Assembly (NCBI GenBank): GCA_013368445.1
Contig: JAACJO010000013.1
Coordinates: forward strand, 930,001-994,000
Length of the DNA stretch: 64,000 nt
Direction of reading: 5' to 3'
DNA from: Leucocoprinus leucothites
Lineage: Eukaryota; Basidiomycota; Agaricomycetes; Agaricales; Agaricaceae
The translations under genes and the position numbers were made by a program. The notes under the pieces were generated by a model, which saw nothing but the letters and a program-made list of their open reading frames with translations, was not told the DNA's origin and ran no database searches. The number at the start of each line of letters is the position of its first letter. Position 1 is the stretch's first letter. Shown piece by piece: positions 56,317 through 64,000 of the stretch.

Positions 56317-59017
56317 TTAGTAGAGGCGGACGGAATCGAAAACAAGGTTAGGAGACCTGTACAAACAATTCGAGTGAGAAATCCCGCGGGTGATTTATAA
56401 CCAGTATAATGAGGAACTCACAAGAAACCGTCGCCACCAGAACCAGAGATGACGTTAATCACTATGGTGTTGGTACCAGAAACCAACGTCCCAGATGCTG
56501 TTTCCAGCCGTCAGCTGAAAAAGGACGGAATGAGGGAAAGGTAGACTGACGGATGTTAACAGTGTACAAGATGTTCTGTTGTTTGACGATAAATATAATG
56601 AACGACAAGAAGCCAGCAGAAGACTCACGTTTCCTCTCCATGTACCACGGGTAACACCTATTTAAAGTTCGTGAGTAAGGAGGTTGCATGAATATGGAAG
56701 ACACCTGACCTCGAGAGTCTGGTTGATTAGGAACAGGAGGGGCAGGTCCAGTCCAGCCATTGACTTGGACTTGGGGACGACCACCAGCAAAAGCGAGTGT
56801 CGTCGCAATTTCCAAAGTGCGGGCACCGACTGTAAGTAGGATTCAGCTCGAGTTCATATATGGTCATCAGAACGGCAGGGGGGACTGACTTTGACTGGAT
56901 GACAGGCTGAATCTGATGGTGACGGGGCCAATGGATTTGAAGATAGCCATGGGGAAGCTGCCAACCGAGCTACCGACATTGTAGGTAACTATGTGTAACC
57001 TTATCAGCCAAGACCAGCGATAGAGCTGACTTAAGTACGCACTAGGTCCCCAGTTGCTCATACGGGAGTCACTTGGACTGGAAAACGAGTGATGAATATC
57101 TGAGATCAATAATAATACCGGTTGTCAACTCACTGCATCGTCTCGATCTTGCTATATATGAAGTTAGCATCGGAAAACATAGAAAAACAGATGTCACGCA
57201 CTCAGCGTTGAGGAACCCACGAGGAGTACCATCATAATCGCCGATTTGCCAGATTACAGAACGATTCTGTTGAACCATGAATAAATACCACGTCTCACAA
57301 CAATGAGCATTGGACTTACGGGTTCAGCATCGGCAATGTTGGAACTAGTTCCTACATTTGCAGAAACACTGACAGACTGACTTGCAACAGCCAGTTCCAC
57401 CTTGTAGACTTCACTCTAACGTTTAGTGCATGCATCTCAGGGAGAAAAGGTTTCGCATACGGGTCATAGTATAAGTTCCAGGCTTCATGCGAGGGGAAGT
57501 GAATGCGCCGGAAGAGTCGGTGCGCACCCTTCATTACATGATCATCAGAGAAAGTAAGTGGGGAGGAAAACGCGTGCTATCGCACCAATATTGAGCCTGG
57601 CTATTGCTAAAGCCGACGGACATCAAGTTGGCAAAGGCTGAGGGGAATCCAGTTGCGTGTCCACTGACGACACCACGAGAAGCCTTGGGAACAAGGCCCG
57701 TAACGCTGAGGCCTTCCCAGAATGTGGTATCTAAGGTACCAGAGCAAGTCAGTGTTCCGGTATTAAGCTGTTCGAGATGCGAGCACACCGATATCGCCAG
57801 AGGGTGTCCCTCCCGTAGTGAAAGTCAAAGCATACGGGCCGTGCAAACCCATACGATTGGCTAGAGTTTGATGAAGAGCGAGGTCAGATCACAGTCGAAC
57901 CGTTGTAATGTTTCACTAACCTTCGGTTTGAGTATGTCCTGAGTTCTACAATATGTTGGATCTCAGTGAATGAAACCAGAAAAACGGATTGAAAATCTAC
58001 CATGTCTGAAATCGGGTCAGCACATCTAATATGCCCATTGAGAATTTAAGAAACTTACAGAAATAGAGTTCTTGCACAGAACCTAATCGTCAAAACCGAT
58101 GTGAATATTTCCTCAACCCAAACCAAGTCGCTATGGTACCCACCTCCTTGGTTGTCAATGTCCCTGAAGAATGGGCCGCCAGATGATCCTTCGAAGCCAG
58201 TACTTGGAACAATCATGAAAACACCAATCCCCGAGCCAGTAACTCCTTTGACCGCATCATCAATGAATTGCCTCGAGGAGTAGAACTTCGACCTCGTTTG
58301 CCCGCTGACCATGAAAACGTCGCTGCCTTCAATAGCTGTCCCGCCATTGATATTTGCGGCTGCGGGGCCGTTTGGAACCGTAGACCTAGCAAGACGGGCG
58401 ATAAACCGAAGCTCGCCGACGGAGGGTTCTGCAGTGGTACTGATGACAACAGCAATCAGTAAAGATGAATGTGGGGAGAAAAGAAACTGACATACTAAGT
58501 CGCCATGTGGATTGAGGGGTTGTTGTACTGTGCGACGTAGTACCTGGGAAGCGTGTGAGCAGTGGCTTAATGACAAGAGGAATATCAAGCACTGAATGAT
58601 TCCACTAGCAGTACAGGTGATTTTGATGTAGTTGTTAGAGTTGCCAGTTCGAACCCAAGAACAGCTCGCGCCGATACCAGAAGCAATCTGACTGTGCTTT
58701 CCGCCCTGATCTTGAGCCTACAAGATAATGAACCTTGTCAGGCTGAGTAGAAAGAAAGATATGAGCGCTGACAGACCTCATGGCCGTTGAAGACCATTGA
58801 AGTAATGTCTCCATTTGTCCTGTCAACTACAGATAAATGTAAGAAAAAGACTCCATCGACTCCAATACTATAAAATGTACGGACCCTTGAAAACGAGACC
58901 AGCATTGGTGTCCACGGTATAAGTGTTGCCAGATTCAGTCAATCCGAACGCAGCAAATGCGCCGGTAATATAGAAGCTCGCTTGAACGAGCACTGCGAGT
59001 GAAAACCACTGCATCAT
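56317..59017 (-). CDS. Secreted rhamnogalacturonan lyase (PL4)
   Basis: Pectin-degrading enzyme that cleaves the rhamnogalacturonan-I backbone by beta-elimination. ATG at 59017 ([20 protein letters not shown]) gives a signal peptide before [20 protein letters not shown], the usual mature N-terminus. It is followed by the catalytic domain with [58 protein letters not shown] and [14 protein letters not shown]. The fibronectin-III-like segment is [20 protein letters not shown], and the galactose-binding-like C-terminal domain has [59 protein letters not shown] and VFDSVRLY at the TAA 56317-56319. More than fifteen short introns break the gene. Length (about 530 residues) fits family PL4. It suggests a plant-litter or host-wall-degrading lifestyle. 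Confidence 0.85.
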
Positions 59018-60845
59018 TGAGAAATGACCTTTGAAACCACCGAGTGCGGAAAAGAGGAAAGGGCGGATACTCTTGAGGAACCGTTCAACTAGGCCCGTTT
59101 TAAAAACTCAAAATCAACGCGAATTCGCAAGTTGATCCAGGAAGGTCCAGTGACCGGTTAACGGAAATGTACGCCTGACAGGTATTTCCCCGACAAACTT
59201 TCCCCCGCAATCCGGGGTCAAGCGTGTTGTTTGTATGGAAAACATTGTTAAGACGCGTTCGTGATGAGGGGGAACTTCTTCGATTGAGTTCAGACTTATT
59301 CTTGGATGAAGGATATGAGTAGGTTTTAGTGCCCCTGGAGAAACGTAAGCTGAAGATTAGGGTCTTATGACGCCGGATAATGGGAGTTTGGTGGCATAGC
59401 GGGCCGCAGAGGGTAAAGTGTGTGTTTCTCGCGACCTTCGCTGGATATGAATGGTAAAGCCATAGGCGAACACAGAGATATTTTTAAGGTTGCCTCGGAT
59501 CCGAAGAATTGGAGTGATAATTCATAGTAAACGTGGCTCAACCTTGTAACGACGCGCATTTGAGTCGTCACGGAGTATGAAGGAGCAGGAAAACGCATCG
59601 CATTATGGCAAGGAAACACGGGTTACATGTTGAGAGAAGAGGGGAAAAAGAGTGGGAATGCATGAAACCCGTCCAAGGCATGGAATTTCCTCGAGGATAT
59701 CCTGGAGGACTCAACAAGAGTCGGTGAAATTCAAGAACCTTATGCCTTCCGCCAATACACGTGATGCTGATGGGTTGATTGATTGCAGTGATGGATGACG
59801 TCGTCATATTGATATCACAGGCTTGGCAACCACTTCTCTCAGCTGCTCCCGGCCGTTTAAATTCAGACTCTTACTGTCGTAACTCGGGCATCGTTGAGCA
59901 CGACAGCAAAGTATAAAAGCTCGGGTAAACATGAGACCACTCACTCACCATCGGCGGCCGCGTTTTTGAATCACTGTGCTGAATTTAGCAGGAGCCCATA
60001 AGCTTCTAAACCTCGTTCGTTCAACCAATGAGATGAATTACAATACTGAACGGTTCGCCAAATATGTAGTGGACTATCTGAGGTGAAAAGACATGAAACT
60101 TGGACTCGGATGTAGTTTACTCCATACACCGAACAGAAAAATCCAAGACAGGTTCGGCATCAACCACTGCCTGAGTAGAAATTATCTCGCGAGGAACGTA
60201 AAGTCCTGACTCCAATCACGTACACTTCTCAAGATCAACGCCCTCTTATGTCCGATCACGATCGACTCATGGTCAGTCCGGAATCTCCTCGAGAATATAA
60301 AGATCTCATTCACTGGAGAAACCTCTCTATGCAGCAGTAACACACACATCTTCACACCGCTTTCTCGGAGACGTACATCACCTTTACACCTGTCGACACG
60401 GGCCGCCGGCTTTTGCCCTCGGTCCGTACGTCGATGACGAAGCAGTTATGAATCCAATGCCATTTGATTGTCAAGCACCGAGTTTCTCCACCCAGGACAA
60501 CAAGTTCTGCAGCTGCTATGCCCTTACTATATTCGTCCGAGTACCACTTTCATCAGCACACTGGACGCAGAAGGCATTCATGTGTTTCTTGCGACAAAAA
60601 TAAGAAAAGATCTTTGCTATTGCATGTCGTGGCGCTCGTTACACTCTAATAAGTAATAGCCGACCACATGATGACTATCAACACATGGAATAGGAAGGTA
60701 AGCATATGGTATGGAGCAAATTCTAATTAGATGACTACGTCCCGTCATGTCAGTCGCAGTGGGGAATCACGAATTTCTGAAATTCGATGGAAAGCTTCGA
60801 GCTCGCTCTTCTTTTCCAACCTTGGGCCTCTACTGAACTACGAGA
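59018..60845. other. Divergent intergenic region, lyase / serine hydrolase
   Basis: About 1.8 kb between two divergent secreted-enzyme genes. It must hold both promoters. No further gene is supported. Confidence 0.4.
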
Positions 60846-62620
60846 ATGATTTCCTCACTCACGAGACTTTTCAGTATTTTTCCTTTGGCTGGGCTCGTGC
60901 TTGGCTTAGCTTCGAATCAAGGCGTTAACACGGATGTGTTGAAGAGGTTTCCGAGAGTTACTGGCATCAAGAACCCGGCAGCTTTAGAGGACCTTGAGAA
61001 GAATATCACGGCATATACTGTCCCCGCGAACTATGGATCTGCGACGTTCAACCAAATTAGACCTCTGTATCCGGGAGCTGTTGGGATGTATGTGTATCCC
61101 TCCTTGTCAATGACGGTGTTACTCGTGCTGAAAAGATTTGCCCACATCCAGAGTTGGTAACGAGGGGGCGATCGTTTCGCATTTTAGCACTGGCTACTCT
61201 CTGAAGTACGCAGATGCGAATGGAACTGAGTTACCGAAGAAGGATTGGGTACCACTCACCAAAGACAGCATCTTTGACAGTATGTTTGAGTAGAGATAGT
61301 ATTTGGCTTTGCTCGTACTGATGAAGTTTCACAGTGGCGTCGTTAACGAAACTCTTCACGGCTATCCTCGCAATGCAGCAACTCGATAAGGGCACCATAG
61401 CATTGAATGAAAAAGTTGCCAGTTATTTGCCTGGTTTTGAAGGTGCGATTAACTTTCTGTCCCCGTAAAGTCGACTCGGAAGCTTATGTGGATCATATCA
61501 CCATCAGCTGGAGGAAAGGAGAATGTTACAGTCAGGATGTTGCTCACCCACACTGCGGGTTTTGATGCGGATCCAGACCCTGGTCTGTGGTACGGGTGAG
61601 TGGATCAATGTAGTTGAGAAATAATCTGGAGGCTTAGTTGGAACAATCAGGTATGCCACTGTGGAAGAGAGGAGACAGGCGATCCTCAACACGCCCGTGA
61701 TCAATACACCTGGAAAGAGATATCTATATTCTGATCTCAGTAGGTCCTCACCACGAAAGGAGCCCCCAAGATTTCATATGATGCACTCTAGGCTTCATGT
61801 CAACGCAACTCCTCCTCGAACAGGTCACCTCTACGCCTCTGGATGAACTACTTAAGCAAGGGCTAACAGGACCCCTGAATATGACTTCGACGTTCTTCAA
61901 TAGGGGTAATGTGGAATATGAAGCCAACGAACTGATCGCAAAAGGAACTGCAGTCACAGAGTATCAAATCGAAGTCCTGGGGGACATCGAGCCACAAAGA
62001 AGGCAGCCGGTTTGGGGTACAGTAAGTACCCAGTCCAGATGAAGGATTGGGGAGAAGTGGCTTGCGGTGCTGACGTGGGTCATTCGGCAGGTTCATGACG
62101 AGAATGCTTGGGGAGTCGATGGTGTCTCTGGTCACGCAGGGCTATACTCCAATGCCGAGGACCTGGGTATCTTTTGTCAGGTGAAAGGGGTCAATTCTAG
62201 AAGGAACTCGAATATGCAGCTAATGAACCCCAGATGATTCTCAACAACGGAACATATGGAGGGACTCGTGTGCTTAAGGCCGAGACCGTCGATCTCATTT
62301 TCACAAACTTTAACACCGCTTTCCCTGGCAATGCACATAGCCTAGGCTTCGAGCTGGACCAACACTACTGGAGTGGACCGATGCAGAGCTTACAAACCGC
62401 TGGCCACACAGGCTTTACGGGTACTTCATTGGCGATTGACAGACGTGGGTCATTGAGTTGTAATCCATTGATGGCTGAACTGAGCGATGGCTTAGCGAGC
62501 AACACGTTCTTCGTGCTATTGACCAGCAGAGTGCATCCAAGCCGCAGCTGGTCCAGCATCAATATTGCAAGGATAAACATGGGGTACTTTGTTGCCAAGG
62601 CATTGGGGCGAGATGTGTAG
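60846..62620 (+). CDS. Secreted beta-lactamase-like serine hydrolase (PF00144 type)
   Basis: Serine hydrolase of the beta-lactamase/DD-peptidase (AmpC/EstB-like) fold; in fungi usually an esterase, amidase or lactamase of unknown substrate. ATG at 60846 (MISSLTRLFSIFPLAGLVLG) is a signal peptide. Motifs in order: the nucleophile SxxK in MASLTKLFTAILAMQQL (the S-L-T-K tetrad), KENVTVRMLLTHTAGFDADP, YLYSDLSFMSTQLLLEQVTS (the YxN position is Y-S-D), HDENAWGVDGVSGHAGLYSN, and GHTGFTGTSLAIDR (HTG in place of KTG). The last intron (donor GTGGGT) leads to SNTFFVLLTSRVHPSRSW and the end GYFVAKALGRDV with TAG. About seven introns. All catalytic positions are filled, so the enzyme is probably active. 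Confidence 0.82.
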
Positions 62621-63033
62621 AGCTGTGCAGCGGAGAGGACGGAATAGCAAGTACTGTACTGGTGATCCGTTGCTGTATTATTGGATTTCACATGAAGGCG
62701 CTGACAGCGTCAGGAAGCTGGATTACCGCTTATGGACACCCCAAAGATTCTAAATGAGCACCACGTGACTTGGACGAAAAACAGTGAGCTCAACAACAGC
62801 GGCCATAACGGAGGCAGGTAGGTGAACGGACGAGGACAGGAAGCAGCGAGGGACTGAGCAAACACATGCCAAATCAGTGGAGATCCTGGGGAGATGTGGG
62901 AGTGACAAAATTTAGTGCAGGAAAATATGAGATCAGTCTCCCCAAAGAAACGAAATGATTATTTAAATAGACGCTCTCAGTCTTATTTCTTAGGCCCGTC
63001 CTCCCTGACAGTTCTTTCCCCAGGACGACCACC
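62621..63033. other. Intergenic, promoter region of the desaturase
   Basis: About 410 bases. Pyrimidine-rich CTCCCTGACAGTTCTTTCCC immediately precedes the desaturase ATG, typical of highly expressed fungal genes. No defined element is assigned. Confidence 0.35.
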
Positions 63034-64000
63034 ATGTCCCCCGCCTCCTCCGCCGCCAGGGTACCTCCTGCCAGCGACAGTCCTGCTGACGCTGTCCCCG
63101 CCGACCTCAACATCCCGGACAACTATGTTGCTCACACCCTGAAGACCCAGAAGGCGCTGCCACCCATTACCTGGCAGAACTGGTACAAAAACATCAACTG
63201 GCTCAGTTTCACCATCCTCACCGTGACGCCTGCAATTGGTGTCATTGGTGCCATGTTCACCCCCCTTCGATGGGAAACCCTCCTCTTCTCTATTTTCTAT
63301 TACTACCTCACTGGTCTCGGGATTACAGCTGGGTACCACCGTCTCTGGGCGCACCGTTCCTACAATGCGTCTCTTCCCCTTCAATATGTTCTTGCCATGC
63401 TCGGTGCTGGTGCCGTCGAGGGCTCCATTAAATGGTGGTCTCGTGGTCATCGCGCGCACCACCGCTACACCGACACTGAACTCGACCCTTACAATGCCCA
63501 CAAGGGATTCCTCTACTCGCATATCGGCTGGATGATGTTCAAGCCGCGTCGCAAGCCCGGTGTTGCTGATGTGAGCGACCTCACGAAGAACCCCGTTGTC
63601 CGGTGGCAGCACAGGAACTACCTCTCCCTCCTATTGATTATGGCTTTCATCATTCCTACCGCCATTCCTTGGCTTTTCTGGGGCGATGCCCGAGGTGGAT
63701 ACATCTACGCCGGTGTACTCCGTTTATGTTTCGTCCACCACGTAAGTTTTTGCCCCAACCGTTTCCGCTTAAGGAGCGCGTCACGCTCACGTGCCTTTTA
63801 TATATTAGTCCACATTCTGTGTGAACTCTTTGGCCCACTGGCTCGGAGAGACTCCCTTCGACGATAAACATACTCCTCGCGACCATGTCATCACCGCTCT
63901 CGTCACCATTGGTGAAGGCTATCACAACTTCCACCACCAATTCCCGATGGACTACCGCAATGCCATCAAATGGTACCAGTATGACCCGACTAAGTGGTTT
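63034..64000 (+). CDS. OLE1: Delta-9 (stearoyl-CoA) fatty-acid desaturase, 5' part
   Basis: ER membrane di-iron enzyme that introduces the first double bond into palmitoyl/stearoyl-CoA. ATG at 63034 ([20 protein letters not shown]) opens a Pro/Ala-rich N-terminus. Transmembrane pairs ([40 protein letters not shown]) surround the three histidine boxes HRLWAH, HRAHH and HNFHH, all complete. An intron at 63742-63808 (donor GTAAGT) joins CFVHH to [20 protein letters not shown]. The codon bias is strong (C-ending codons), which suggests high expression. The frame is open at the right edge (YQYDPTKWF), so the C-terminus, where fungal Ole1 carries a cytochrome b5 domain, lies outside the window. Confidence 0.93.

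Noticed and set aside
63235..63612. Long frames on both strands inside the desaturase gene
   Set aside because: A by-product of strong codon bias in the desaturase exon; the plus-strand frame with the three histidine boxes is the real one.

Overview
The window is a eukaryotic nuclear segment, almost certainly from an agaricomycete (mushroom-type) basidiomycete. Genes are dense and broken by many introns of about 50-100 nt with GTGAGT/GTATGT/GTACGT-type donors. The set of families (GH18 chitinase, PL4 rhamnogalacturonan lyase, an expanded P-loop GTPase family, a SPX-RING ligase) also fits. No tRNA, rRNA, transposon or CRISPR array was recognised. Exon structures were inferred by eye from splice signals and protein continuity, so internal boundaries are approximate unless a position is given.

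Left part (1-17 kb): the 5' portion of a PDS5 cohesin-regulator gene runs off the left edge. It is head-to-head, across only 37 bp, with NAA15 (NatA auxiliary subunit). Then come two related GNAT-like genes on the minus strand (8.9-10.0 and 11.4-13.1 kb), the second looking intact and the first degenerate. Next are ribosomal protein eL44 (seven exons, one of 14 nt, one GC-AG intron) and SWC5 (SWR1 complex, BCNT domain).

Middle part (17.4-44.3 kb): this is the striking region. Six genes of an AIG1-like, basidiomycete-type P-loop GTPase family carry eleven G-domain modules. They are gene A (17.5-18.9 kb, -), B (21.0-22.5 kb, -), C (29.7-34.0 kb, +, four tandem G domains fused in frame), D (34.9-36.0 kb, -), E (37.2-40.2 kb, -, three tandem G domains) and F (42.9-44.3 kb, +). 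C and E are colinear, module by module, and inverted around D. In all eleven modules the P-loop is encoded by its own 34-nt exon. In C and E, modules with divergent switch-II (G3) motifs alternate with canonical ones. A GH18 chitinase, a JTB-like membrane protein and SRP19 lie between B and C.

Right part (45-64 kb): a small secreted protein, an NmrA/ergot-alkaloid-reductase-like oxidoreductase, an LCB3-type sphingoid-base-phosphate phosphatase, a PTEN/TEP1 phosphatase with a complete active-site motif, a SPX-RING ubiquitin ligase, a secreted PL4 rhamnogalacturonan lyase, a secreted beta-lactamase-like serine hydrolase, and the start of a delta-9 fatty-acid desaturase that runs off the right edge.

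The best candidate for something undescribed is the multi-module GTPase pair C/E. The family is widespread in mushrooms, and I know of no established biochemical role for it. Fused four- and three-G-domain chains with alternating canonical and degenerate modules suggest a pre-assembled GTPase oligomer. That functional reading is inference.
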